Shown here piece after piece: positions 55,388-63,098 of a stretch of DNA of 64,000 nucleotides. Source of the DNA: JAITWN01 sp050486285 (GTDB lineage: Bacteria; Pseudomonadota; Gammaproteobacteria; SZUA-140); the NCBI GenBank assembly GCA_050486285.1, contig JBJHCZ010000003.1, positions 1-64,000 of the forward strand, in the 5' to 3' direction. The notes below the pieces were generated by a model that was not told the origin of the DNA, searched no databases, and saw only the letters and a list, made by a program, of their open reading frames with translations. The first letter of the stretch is position 1. Every line of letters begins with the position of its first letter. A program made the translations under genes and the position numbers.

Positions 55388-56416
55388 TTAGAACTTGAAG
55401 ACTGCTGCGAGGGTGATCTTGTCGCCATCGATAGCCGGGAGTCCCTGGCTTTCGATGTCATCGGAACGCCACTCAAGACGCAGGTCGACGTTGTCTGCTG
55501 CCTTCCAGTTGCCGGCAACAGTAATCGCGGTATCTTCGGCACCGCCATCATACTCGACCATGTCATAACGCAGCGTGATGCCGAAGTTGTTCGGCAGACC
55601 AATGTGGCCACCGAGGCTCATACCGGAATCAAGGATCTCACCGGCGGTGATGTAATCGAACCACACCCTTACCGGCATACCGCCGGCATCCAGGCTGTAG
55701 GCAACGTTGAAGTTAATCAGGTTCTCGTAAGACTGATCGTTGGTGGGCGTATTGTCTTCCTGAGTCAGTACCCCGAGGCCGAGATCAAGGCCGTCAATCG
55801 GCGAGCCGCTGATATTCAGCAGGAAGGAATTTGCGTCATCGACGCCGCCGATCTCGTTCAGAAGGCCGAGAGTGACCTTCGCGGGTCCGGCCATCAGGTG
55901 AACCGCTGCACCCTCGACGTTGTTACCGTCGCCTTGGGTAATCTGGTGATTCAGGATGTCGGTGCGGATGAGACCATGCGAGATCGTCGTCAGGTCAGAC
56001 TTGTTGTGGGCTTCAGCGCCGAGCGGGCTGTTGAAGCGACCGACCTGGACCTTGGCCATATCATGGACGCGCCAGGCGCCAAAGGCCTGCTGAACCGCAA
56101 ACTCATCGGTTGCGCTTGCATACGGATTGTTGATGACGACGTCGATGCGCGCATAGGCATCGTCGTTGATCATGGCGCCGAAACCCAGCTTGCCCGCGGT
56201 CTTGAACTTGCGCTCGGAAGCGTTCGCCGGATTACCGTCGGCATCCGTTCCTTGGTTCTCAGCGAAATCATCGGTGATCGCGAAGGTACTCATCACATAG
56301 CCATTGACCGTGGCGCCCGGGCCCTTGTCCTTGCCGTGGTGGCCGTCGGCTGCGAAGGCCGCGCCGCTGGCAGCGAAGGCGCCGGCGACGGCGACTGCTA
56401 ACAGTTTCTTGTTCAT
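55388..56416 (-). CDS. Porin-like outer-membrane protein
   Basis: 342 residues with a signal peptide (MNKKLLAVAVAGAFAASG...AFAA), amphipathic beta strands, and a C-terminal ITLAAVFKF ending in Phe. The VQVGRFNSPLG and GLLNEIGG segments recall phosphate-selective-type or Fe-regulated porins. Codon use is more AT-tolerant than its neighbours, with its own promoter and terminator, suggesting a separately and highly expressed major outer-membrane protein. The His/Lys-rich N-terminus (DGHHGKDKG) is odd and could bind metal. Specific substrate unknown. Confidence 0.82.
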   Translation of the reverse strand: MNKKLLAVAVAGAFAASGAAFAADGHHGKDKGPGATVNGYVMSTFAITDDFAENQGTDADGNPANASERKFKTAGKLGFGAMINDDAYARIDVVINNPYASATDEFAVQQAFGAWRVHDMAKVQVGRFNSPLGAEAHNKSDLTTISHGLIRTDILNHQITQGDGNNVEGAAVHLMAGPAKVTLGLLNEIGGVDDANSFLLNISGSPIDGLDLGLGVLTQEDNTPTNDQSYENLINFNVAYSLDAGGMPVRVWFDYITAGEILDSGMSLGGHIGLPNNFGITLRYDMVEYDGGAEDTAITVAGNWKAADNVDLRLEWRSDDIESQGLPAIDGDKITLAAVFKF

Positions 56417-56497
56417 GTTGCTCTCTCCCTAGGGGTTGACGAAGACGGACCCATCAAGTGGATCCTTAGTCAGTGCACGTTTTGTCAACGTTCGGGT

Positions 56498-56526
56498 TTT
56501 ATAGTACATCGGTGCCCGATATGCAA
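56498..56526 (-). promoter_or_regulatory. Promoter of the 55388-56416 porin gene
   Basis: Minus strand: -35 TTGCAT (56521-56526), 17-bp spacer, -10 TATAAA (56498-56503), leaving a leader of about 75 nt that contains GGGAGAG just before the ATG. A second -35-like TTGACA (56483-56488) lies downstream without a good -10. Confidence 0.6.
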
Positions 56527-56725
56527 CATCCAATGTCATTTATTTTCATGTAATTGGGAGGTTATGCGTCAAAAATACAACAGCGGTCACAAAATTCGGC
56601 CACAACGGGCGCGCCAACCGGAGCGGTCGATGGCGGCGCCTGGCCACCAGATATAGGGCCATCGGGCAGGAGACAGGGGGTCCGGAGACCAGATCTGGGA
56701 AATCGGGGTCAGGGGAAGTCGGAGA

Positions 56726-56808
56726 AATCGGGGTCAGAGTAACAATTCGCCAGACAAGCGTGGGTCAGACCATGGCTTTAGTAGCGAATTGTTACTCTGA
56801 CCCCGATT
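56726..56808. repeat. GGGGTCAGAGTA palindromic repeat (copy 2)
   Basis: A perfect 25-bp inverted repeat (56726-56750 and 56784-56808) beginning AATCGGGGTCAGAGTAACAA encloses a 33-bp loop; a partial direct copy of the left end lies just before it (near 56699-56712). Same core as copies at 29140 and 60434. It lies between the porin and tRNA-Gln, at the right edge of the cytochrome block. Confidence 0.85.
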
Positions 56809-56836
56809 CCTTGACCCATACGGGGCAAGCAGGGAA

Positions 56837-56910
56837 TGGCTGGGGGACGAGGATTCGAACCTCGGTTGACGGAGTCAGAGTCCGTAGTCCTACCGCTAGA
56901 CGATCCCCCA
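56837..56910 (-). tRNA. glnU: tRNA-Gln (CTG)
   Basis: 74-nt cloverleaf on the minus strand, starting TGGGGGATCGTCTAGCGGTA, with anticodon loop CTCTGAC (anticodon CTG), TTCGAAT T-loop, and encoded CCA at 56837-56839. It marks the right edge of the cytochrome block. Confidence 0.93.
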
Positions 56911-56971
56911 AAACTGCATCGGGATGCGCAGGGCCGGGCCGCCGGCTGGGCGGGGCCGGCCCTGTCGTTGA

Positions 56972-57361
56972 TCAGCGCTTCGAGAATTGCGGGCGCTTGC
57001 GCGCCTTGTGCAGGCCGACCTTCTTGCGTTCGACCTCGCGCGCGTCCCGGGTCAGGAAGCCGCGCTGGCGCAGGGCCTTCCGGTTCGCCTCATCCCAGGC
57101 GACGATCGCGCGGGCGAGACCGTGCCGGATCGCGCCGGCCTGGCCGCTGTTGCCGCCGCCGCGCACGGTGACGTTCACATCGACCTTGTCGCTGAGGCTG
57201 GTCGCCTCGAGCGGCTGGCGCACGATCATGCGCGCGGTCTGACGACCGAAGTAGGTGTCGAGCGGGCGGCCGTTGACCGTGATGGTGCCGGCGCCGCGGC
57301 TCAGGAATACGCGCGCCGTGGAACTCTTGCGGCGGCCGGTCGTGCAGATAGTGTCCGTCAT
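56972..57361 (-). CDS. rpsI: Ribosomal protein uS9
   Basis: 129 residues from the ATG at 57361. GRRKSSTARVFL, GGGNSGQAGAIRHGLARA and the C-terminal KVGLHKARKRPQFSKR are characteristic of uS9; the Lys/Arg tail contacts P-site tRNA. It is downstream of rplM with a 13-nt gap, the universal order. Confidence 0.98.
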   Translation of the reverse strand: MTDTICTTGRRKSSTARVFLSRGAGTITVNGRPLDTYFGRQTARMIVRQPLEATSLSDKVDVNVTVRGGGNSGQAGAIRHGLARAIVAWDEANRKALRQRGFLTRDAREVERKKVGLHKARKRPQFSKR

Positions 57362-57374
57362 GTCGGGTGTCCTG

Positions 57375-57803
57375 TCAGATTTCGAGGGATTTCGGCTGCT
57401 GGGCGACGTGCTGGTGATCACCGCCGGCGTAGACCCGCAGCTTGCGGAACATCGCCCGGCCGAGCGGATTCCTCGGCATCATGCCGCGCACGGCGGTCTC
57501 GATGATGCGCTCCGGATGCCTCGCGCGCATCTCGTCGAAGGTCATCGACCGCAGGTTGCCGATGTAGCCGGTGTGGCGGTGATAGATCTTGTCGCTGGCC
57601 TTGTTGCCGGTGACCTGCACCTTTTCGGCATTGATGACGATGATGTAGTCGCCGGTGTCGACATGCGGCGTGTACTCGGCCTTGTGCTTGCCGCGCAGGC
57701 GCTTCGCGATCTCGCTGGCGAGCCGGCCGAGCGTCTTGCCGGAGGCATCGACGACATACCAGTCGCGCTTGACCTCGTCGGGTTTGGCGCTGAAGGTCTT
57801 CAT
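57375..57803 (-). CDS. rplM: Ribosomal protein uL13
   Basis: 142 residues: MKTFSAKPDEVKRDWYVVDA, LGRLASEIAKRLRGKHKAEYTPH, GDYIIVINAEKVQVTG and MLPRNPLGRAM-type segment (GMMPRNPLGRAMFRKLRVYAG). It binds 23S rRNA early in assembly. It is the first gene of the rplM-rpsI operon. Confidence 0.98.
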   Translation of the reverse strand: MKTFSAKPDEVKRDWYVVDASGKTLGRLASEIAKRLRGKHKAEYTPHVDTGDYIIVINAEKVQVTGNKASDKIYHRHTGYIGNLRSMTFDEMRARHPERIIETAVRGMMPRNPLGRAMFRKLRVYAGGDHQHVAQQPKSLEI

Positions 57804-57897
57804 GTGGCTGAAATCCCGTTATTCCAGATAGTTACCCGGCCCGGACCGGACGACGCCCGCGCAGGGACGCGATGCCGGCGGGCACCAAAGAGCGAGA

Positions 57898-57926
57898 ATT
57901 CTACAGAATCAATCTCCTGCAGGCAA
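57898..57926 (-). promoter_or_regulatory. rplM-rpsI promoter
   Basis: Minus strand: -35 TTGCCT (57921-57926), 17-bp spacer, -10 TAGAAT (57898-57903). The leader to the rplM ATG is about 90 nt and GC-rich, room for an autoregulatory structure. Confidence 0.6.
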
Positions 57927-57937
57927 GGGTCAAACCC

Positions 57938-58090
57938 GCCTCTGGCAGGCTGATGAAAAAGGCCCGGTGGGTTTTCTCCGCGAATGGCTCGCCTCGCTGT
58001 CGCTTCGCGGCACCCTTCGGGCTCCGGCGAGGCTGCGCTTGACTTCGCTGCGAAAACCCACCGGGCCTTTTTCATCAGCCTGCCAGAGGC
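57938..58090. repeat. Stem-variable hairpin repeat, family 1, copy 2
   Basis: A perfect 37-bp inverted repeat (57939-57975 and 58053-58089, extendable by one G-C pair) encloses a 77-bp core identical to copy 1 (9798-9874) at 76 positions. The stem sequence is different from that of copy 1 except for a shared CAGGCTG-TGAAAA motif. On the minus strand the stem starts directly after the ferredoxin TAG stop (58090-58092), as copy 1 does after anmK. It separates the ferredoxin gene from the rplM promoter. Confidence 0.92.
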
Positions 58091-58395
58091 TAGATCCTCA
58101 GCCGCTCGACGATCCGCCCGCCGACCAGGTGCTCGTCGATGATCTCGTCGAGGTCGCGGCGGTCGCGGTAGCTGTACCAGACGCCCTCCGGGTAGACGAC
58201 AGCCGTCGGTCCCAGCGCGCAGCGGCCGAGGCAGCCGGCGCTGTTGACCCGGATCCCGCCCGGGCTCGCGAGCCCGAGCGCCTTGACGCGCTCCTTGACG
58301 TAGGCGCGCATCGCCTTCGCGTCGTGGTCCTCGCAGCAGGCGCGGCCGTCGTCGCGCTGGTTGGTGCAGAAAAAGATATGGCGGTTGTAGAACAT
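58090..58395 (-). CDS. Thioredoxin-like [2Fe-2S] ferredoxin
   Basis: 101 residues from the ATG at 58395. The cluster cysteines are in FFCTNQRDDGRACC and AGCLGRCALGP, the thioredoxin-fold ferredoxin pattern also found in NuoE-like and NADH-linked ferredoxins. The product is a small cytoplasmic electron carrier. It is divergent from the GlcF-like gene, with 89 bp between the starts. The partner is unknown. A longer in-frame extension upstream is judged not translated. Confidence 0.88.
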   Translation of the reverse strand: MFYNRHIFFCTNQRDDGRACCEDHDAKAMRAYVKERVKALGLASPGGIRVNSAGCLGRCALGPTAVVYPEGVWYSYRDRRDLDEIIDEHLVGGRIVERLRI

Positions 58396-58484
58396 CGGCA
58401 GAAGATACAAGATACACGCGGCGGCAGAAAGGCCCCGAAGGACCCATTGTACCCGATTTACCCGCAATCCCCGGACCCTCGCCC

Positions 58485-59828
58485 TTGAATCTATCCGAGA
58501 ATCTGGCTGACCTGATCCAGTCCGAGGCCGACCGCTGCGTCAAATGCGCGCTGTGCGCGCCGCACTGCCCCACTTACGGCCTGACCCGCGACGAGGGCGA
58601 CTCGCCGCGCGGGCGCATCGCGCTGATGCAGGGGCTCGCCGAGGGCCGGCTGTCGGCGGGCGGGCGGCTCGATTTCCACCTCGACCGCTGCCTCGCCTGC
58701 CGCGCCTGCGAACGCGTCTGTCCGTCCGGCGTGCGCTACGGGCGCCTGATCGATGCGGCGCGCGCATACGGCGCGACCCGCCAGCGCCCGCTCGGTCGTC
58801 CGGGCAGGCTCGCGCGCTGGCTGCTCGACGGCGTAATCCCCGACCGCCGCCGGCTCGCCCGCCTGGCCCGCTGGCTGCGTCTCTACCAGCAGAGCGGCGC
58901 GCGCCGCCTGCTGCAAGTGTCCGGCCTGCTCCGGCTCATGGGCCGGCAGCGGCTCGATAGCCTGATGCCCGAGATCCCGGCGGCGCCGCGCTGGCACGGC
59001 TACTACCCGCCGGAGGGGAAGATTCGCGGCGAGGTCGCGCTGTTCACCGGCTGTATCGGCAACGTGCTCGATCGCGATGCGCTCGAGGCCTCGATCCGGT
59101 TGCTGAATGCCTGCGGCTACGGCGTCCACGTCCCCGCGGCGCAGACCTGCTGCGGGGGGCTGCACCTGCACGGCGGCGATCTGCGCCAGGCCGCGGCGCT
59201 TGCGCGGCGCAACCTCGACGCCTTCGACGGCCTCGCGAACGGAGCCGGCCTCGCCGCCGTGGTCTATACCGCGAGCGGCTGCGGCGCGACGCTGGCCGAA
59301 TACGATCAATGGCCGGCGGCGGACGGCCTCGCGCCGCCGGGACGCTTCGCGGCGCCGGTCGTCGATGTCTGCAGCTTTCTCGAACGGAGCGGCGCGCTGG
59401 CGGAGCTGGAATTTGCGCGGCTCGATGCGACGGTCGCGGTCCACGACCCGTGTACGCTCAGGAATGTCGTGCGCGCCACGGAGGCCCCTTACCGGCTGCT
59501 CGGCCTCGTCCCCGGTCTCGCTGCGCGTCCGCTGGCGAACAACGCCCGCTGCTGCGGCGCCGCCGGCAGCTATCTGCTGACCGAGCCGGCCCTCGCCGAC
59601 GCGCTGCGCGCGGACAAGCTCGCGGCGATCCGCGACGCGGCGGCGGACATCGTCGTCAGTTCGAATCTCGGTTGCGCGCTGTTTCTGGCGGCGGGTCTGC
59701 GCGGGGAAACGGGGGGAAGCGGTCCTGCGGTGATGCACCCGGCGACGCTGCTCGCGCGCCAGCTCGGGATCAGAGCCGGTACGCGGTCGTCGTCATCACC
59801 TTCGACGTCAGCGACATCAGCGTCCTGA
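58485..59828 (+). CDS. GlcF-like (4Fe-4S) and CCG-domain iron-sulfur protein
   Basis: 447 residues starting at a TTG codon. Two ferredoxin motifs (CVKCALCAPHCPTYG, CLACRACERVCPSGV) and two CCG domains (FTGCIGNVL...TCCGGLHLHGG; HDPCTLRN...RCCGAAGSY) match the iron-sulfur subunit of glycolate oxidase and related hydroxyacid dehydrogenases (GlcF, LldE/HdrD-like). No GlcD or GlcE flavoprotein is adjacent, so the oxidised substrate is uncertain. Its last 59 nt overlap convergently with coq7. Start choice is less certain because of the TTG and weak ribosome site. Confidence 0.85.
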   Translation: MNLSENLADLIQSEADRCVKCALCAPHCPTYGLTRDEGDSPRGRIALMQGLAEGRLSAGGRLDFHLDRCLACRACERVCPSGVRYGRLIDAARAYGATRQRPLGRPGRLARWLLDGVIPDRRRLARLARWLRLYQQSGARRLLQVSGLLRLMGRQRLDSLMPEIPAAPRWHGYYPPEGKIRGEVALFTGCIGNVLDRDALEASIRLLNACGYGVHVPAAQTCCGGLHLHGGDLRQAAALARRNLDAFDGLANGAGLAAVVYTASGCGATLAEYDQWPAADGLAPPGRFAAPVVDVCSFLERSGALAELEFARLDATVAVHDPCTLRNVVRATEAPYRLLGLVPGLAARPLANNARCCGAAGSYLLTEPALADALRADKLAAIRDAAADIVVSSNLGCALFLAAGLRGETGGSGPAVMHPATLLARQLGIRAGTRSSSSPSTSATSAS

Positions 59829-60420
59829 CCGGCGCCGGCAGCGGCGCCCCGCCGGCGGCCAGCGCCGTCGTCGCGTGATGCTGTTCATCGTCCTTCATCT
59901 GCAAGAGAATCGCGCGGCTGCGCGCGTCAGCGGCCGGCAGGCGCTCGAGGTGGTCTTCGAGATGGCGCACGACCTGGCGCTCGGTCTCGACGATGAAGCC
60001 GAGGCTCCACTGGTCGCCGGCCCAGCCGGCCAGCGCGCCGATCGCGAGCGAACCGGTGTACCACAGGGGATTGAGCACGCTGGTGTGGCCGCCGAGTTCG
60101 TCGATGCGCTGCTCGCACCACCGCAGGTGATCGTTCTCCTCCTCCGCCGCGCGCTCCATCTTGTCGCGCACGCCGGGCAGGCGCGCGGTCAGCGCCTGGC
60201 CCTGGTACAGTGCCTGCGCCGACACCTCGCCGGCGTGATTGACGCGCATCAGGCCGATCGCGCGACGGCGCTCGTCGTCGGACAGTTCGGCCTCGGGGAT
60301 CGCGGCGGCGGGATCGGGCCGGCCGGTCGGTGCGGGCTTGCCGAACACGGTGCGCAAGCCGCGATCGGCCTGGATCAGGAAGCGGTCGAACAGATCGTAG
60401 TCGCGGGTGGCTTCGGTCAT
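59770..60420 (-). CDS. coq7: Ubiquinone biosynthesis hydroxylase Coq7
   Basis: 216-residue diiron hydroxylase for the last ring hydroxylation (demethoxyubiquinone) in ubiquinone synthesis. Iron ligands lie in MRVNHAGEVSAQALY, EEENDHLRWCEQR, ETERQVVRHLEDHL and KDDEQHHA. It needs oxygen, so the organism can respire oxygen or has low-oxygen phases. It is downstream of speD on the minus strand. Confidence 0.95.
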   Translation of the reverse strand: MTEATRDYDLFDRFLIQADRGLRTVFGKPAPTGRPDPAAAIPEAELSDDERRRAIGLMRVNHAGEVSAQALYQGQALTARLPGVRDKMERAAEEENDHLRWCEQRIDELGGHTSVLNPLWYTGSLAIGALAGWAGDQWSLGFIVETERQVVRHLEDHLERLPAADARSRAILLQMKDDEQHHATTALAAGGAPLPAPVRTLMSLTSKVMTTTAYRL

Positions 60421-60433
60421 GCCGGGTCTTATT

Positions 60434-60462
60434 GGGGTCAGAGCCCTTCGGGGTCTGACCCC
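60434..60462. repeat. GGGGTCAGAG palindromic repeat (copy 3)
   Basis: Two 13-bp arms (GGGGTCAGAGCCC and GGGGTCTGACCCC, one mismatch) around a TTC loop. It overlaps the end of the speD stop codon and lies 14 bp before the coq7 start. It may act as a weak terminator or processing site. Confidence 0.75.
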
Positions 60463-61271
60463 TATACCTTGGTCATATTGCTGGCGTAGAAGATCTCGCT
60501 CATCTCGCGCTGCAGTGACTGCTTGATCTGCTGCTTCTCGCGCTGCTCGAGATCCTTCTCGCCGGTGCCGAACAGGTAATTGTCGAGATCGAACTCCTTC
60601 AGGATCATCTTGCTGTGGAAGATGTTCTCCTGGTAGACGTTGACGTCGATGATCTGGTAGCGGTCCAGCGTGTCCTTCGACAGGTAGTTCTGGATCGAAT
60701 TGATCTTGTGATCGATATAGTGCTTCTTGCCCTTGACGTCGCGGGTGAAGCCGCGCACGCGATAGTCCATGATGACGATGTCGGACTCGAAGCTGTGGAT
60801 CAGGTAGTTCAATGCGCGCAGCGGCGACACCCGGCCGCAGGTCGACACGTCGATGTCGACGCGGAAGGTGCTGATGCCGTTGTCCGGGTGACTCTCCGGA
60901 TAGGTGTGCACCGTCAGGTGGCTCTTGTCGAGGTGCGCGAGCACGGTCTCCGGCAAGGGCCCCGGCGCCTCTTCATGCTCGTAGACGGGGCTGTCGGTCG
61001 CGACCGCTTCCTCGGCGATCAGCATCGTCACGCTCGCGCCCTGGGGATCATAGTCCTGGTGCGCGATGTTCAGGATGGTCGCGCCGATGATCTCGGAGAC
61101 GCGGGTCAGAATCTCGGTCAGACGCTCGGCGTTGTAGGCCTCGTCGATGTACTCGATGTACTCGCGCCGGTGCCGCGCGGTCTTCGCGTAGCAGATGTCA
61201 TAGATATTGAAGCTCAGGCTCTTGGTGAGATTGTTGAAGCCGTGCAAGCTCAGTTTTCGCTGTTTCGACAT
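60462..61271 (-). CDS. speD: S-adenosylmethionine decarboxylase proenzyme
   Basis: 269-residue class 1A (E. coli type) enzyme that makes decarboxylated SAM for spermidine synthesis. Self-cleavage before Ser117 (HLDKSHLTVHTYPESHP) generates the pyruvoyl group; the DIDVSTCGRVSPLRALNYLIH segment carries the catalytic Cys. It is followed by coq7 and preceded by the VOC gene on the same strand. Confidence 0.96.
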   Translation of the reverse strand: MSKQRKLSLHGFNNLTKSLSFNIYDICYAKTARHRREYIEYIDEAYNAERLTEILTRVSEIIGATILNIAHQDYDPQGASVTMLIAEEAVATDSPVYEHEEAPGPLPETVLAHLDKSHLTVHTYPESHPDNGISTFRVDIDVSTCGRVSPLRALNYLIHSFESDIVIMDYRVRGFTRDVKGKKHYIDHKINSIQNYLSKDTLDRYQIIDVNVYQENIFHSKMILKEFDLDNYLFGTGEKDLEQREKQQIKQSLQREMSEIFYASNMTKV

Positions 61272-61396
61272 CGCGCATAAAGCCCCAGGGAGAGAAAACG
61301 AAAGCCGCCAATCCTAACACAAACAGCGCCGGTGCATCACCTCGCCCGTGCCTGAGCGCTCGACGTCTGCAATTACATTAAAAAACTTCCGTCATA

Positions 61397-61816
61397 TCAA
61401 GCCGGATCGACCTGTCCCGCGAGCGGCGGATGGTAGATCAGCTGTACCGAGTTGCCGTCCGGATCCCGGCAGTAGAAGCTGCGGGCGCCGTCGCGGTGGC
61501 TGCGCGGCGCGGCCTGCAGCGGCACACCGTGCCCGGCGAGGAAGCGGTGCCAGGCGTCGACGTGCTCCGGGGCGTTCAGTATAAATCCAATGTGATCAAG
61601 CGCCTGTGGCTCCGGACTCGAGGACGCCGGGGCCGCGCGATGGAGCGCGAGATTGTCGCAGCCGGAGGTCAGGTAGACATTGTCGGCATCGGGACGCCAC
61701 TCGACGCGCATGCCGAGCAGCTCGACATAGAAGTGCTCCATCTGCTCGAAGTCGCGGGCATGCAACGCGACGTGGCGCATCCCGGCCGTCGCCGGGGGCC
61801 GCGCTAGGGCGCTCAT
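61397..61816 (-). CDS. VOC-family (glyoxalase-like) metalloprotein
   Basis: 139 residues with paired beta-alpha-beta units (MRHVALHARDFEQMEHFYVELLGMRVEW; LDHIGFILNAPEHVDAWHRFL...FYCRDPDGNSVQLIY) typical of the VOC superfamily. The His and C-terminal Gln/Glu-type metal positions are plausible but not certain (Q in NSVQLIY). Activity could be glyoxalase-, dioxygenase- or isomerase-like; not determined. It overlaps OsmC by 4 nt. Confidence 0.85.
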   Translation of the reverse strand: MSALARPPATAGMRHVALHARDFEQMEHFYVELLGMRVEWRPDADNVYLTSGCDNLALHRAAPASSSPEPQALDHIGFILNAPEHVDAWHRFLAGHGVPLQAAPRSHRDGARSFYCRDPDGNSVQLIYHPPLAGQVDPA

Positions 61817-62235
61817 GCGCCCTCCCGGATCTCGTAGTCGTGGCTCATCTCGACGCCGGCGCGGCGCATCAGGATCGAGGCCGAGCAGTATTTTTCGGCG
61901 GACAGCTCCACGGCGCGCTTCACCGCGGCCTCGCTCAGGCCCTTGCCGATGACGATGAAATGGATGTGGATCCGGGTGAAGACCCTGGGCGGCTCGGCGG
62001 CGCGCTCCGCCTCGAGCTCGACGATGCAGTCCAGGACCGGCTGGCGCGACTTGCGCAGGATCTCGACGACGTCATAGGCGGTGCAGCCGCCGGTGCCGAG
62101 CAGCAGCAGCTCCATCGGCCGGAAACCCAGGTTGCGGCCGCCGCCGTCCGCGGGTCCGTCGGTGACCAGCGCATGGCCACTGCCCGACTCGCCGACGAAC
62201 TGCGCCCCTTCGACCCAGCGGACGCGGGCCTTCAC
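61813..62235 (-). CDS. OsmC/Ohr-family protein
   Basis: About 140 residues from a GTG at 62235, set 8 nt after AAGGAG. Two conserved cysteines lie in LGTGGCTAYDVV and EKYCSASILMRRAG, with RNLGFRPMELLL before the first. The family reduces organic hydroperoxides with a dithiol. It is divergent from crp and commonly sits next to it in gammaproteobacteria. Confidence 0.9.
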   Translation of the reverse strand: MKARVRWVEGAQFVGESGSGHALVTDGPADGGGRNLGFRPMELLLLGTGGCTAYDVVEILRKSRQPVLDCIVELEAERAAEPPRVFTRIHIHFIVIGKGLSEAAVKRAVELSAEKYCSASILMRRAGVEMSHDYEIREGA

Positions 62236-62374
62236 GGCCACACTCCTTGCGCGTAAATCGCCATCATATTTCCCTAAACTTTCACACGGAATTACCGATA
62301 AGTCCTGACGTAGCGATCGCCCGCAGGCGATAGCAAAAAACCGCCCTGCCAGAGGACGGTATCGGGAATCCATC

Positions 62375-63013
62375 ATGACGCAAATTCGTCGAAAAATCAT
62401 CACTCCCGGGGTCGAAAAGTTCCTCGGCTACTGCCATCGCCGGCGCTATCCGTCGAAGAGCGTGATCATCTATCGTGGCGACGCGCCGAACTCGCTGTAC
62501 TACATCGTCGAGGGTTCGGTTGCGGTGCTGCACGAGGACGACGACGGTCACGAGATCGTCCTCGCTTACCTGAACACCGGCGACTTCTTCGGCGAGATGG
62601 GGTTGTTCGACAAGGACAAGGCCGGCCGCAGCGCCTGGGTGCGGGCGCGCGCGCAATGCGAACTCGCCGAGATCAACTACGACAAGTTCCGCCAGGTCGC
62701 CGCGCAACACCCCGAGATCCTGTTCGAGCTGGCGTCGCAGATGGCGCTGCGCCTGCGCCGCACCAGCGGCATGGTCGGCCGGCTCGCGTTCATGGACGTC
62801 TCCGGCCGCGTCGCCCGCACGTTGCTCGAACTGTGCCAGCAGCCGGATGCGATCACCCACCCGGACGGCATGCAGATCCGCATCACCCGCCAGGAACTCG
62901 GCCGCATCGTCGGCTGCTCGCGCGAAATGGTCGGCCGCGTACTCAAGAACCTCGAGGCCCAGAACCTGATCACCGCCCGCGGCAAGACCATCGTCGTCTT
63001 CGGCACCCGCTGA
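62375..63013 (+). CDS. crp: Crp/Vfr-type cAMP receptor protein
   Basis: 212 residues. A cyclic-nucleotide-binding beta roll (residues about 15-125, with GDFFGEMGLFDKDKAGRSAWVRAR holding the cAMP phosphate) is followed by a long dimer helix and a winged helix-turn-helix (TRQELGRIVGCSREMVGRVLKNLE) matching the CRP recognition helix. The high similarity of the DNA-contact residues to E. coli CRP suggests the same TGTGA half-sites. It is followed by a terminator at 63040. Confidence 0.94.
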   Translation: MTQIRRKIITPGVEKFLGYCHRRRYPSKSVIIYRGDAPNSLYYIVEGSVAVLHEDDDGHEIVLAYLNTGDFFGEMGLFDKDKAGRSAWVRARAQCELAEINYDKFRQVAAQHPEILFELASQMALRLRRTSGMVGRLAFMDVSGRVARTLLELCQQPDAITHPDGMQIRITRQELGRIVGCSREMVGRVLKNLEAQNLITARGKTIVVFGTR

Positions 63014-63039
63014 ACCAAAAGGGTCAGACTCGTCTGATT

Positions 63040-63059
63040 CTCCCCTTCGCGAAGGGGAG
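63040..63059. terminator. Palindromic terminator between crp and the barrel gene
   Basis: A perfect 20-bp palindrome, CTCCCCTTCGCGAAGGGGAG, lies between convergent crp and the 63099 gene. No long T-run follows on either strand, so it may be a weak or two-way terminator. Confidence 0.6.
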
Positions 63060-63098
63060 GCAGGGGGGTTGCGACCGCAGCGAGTCGCTGGTCGGGTG

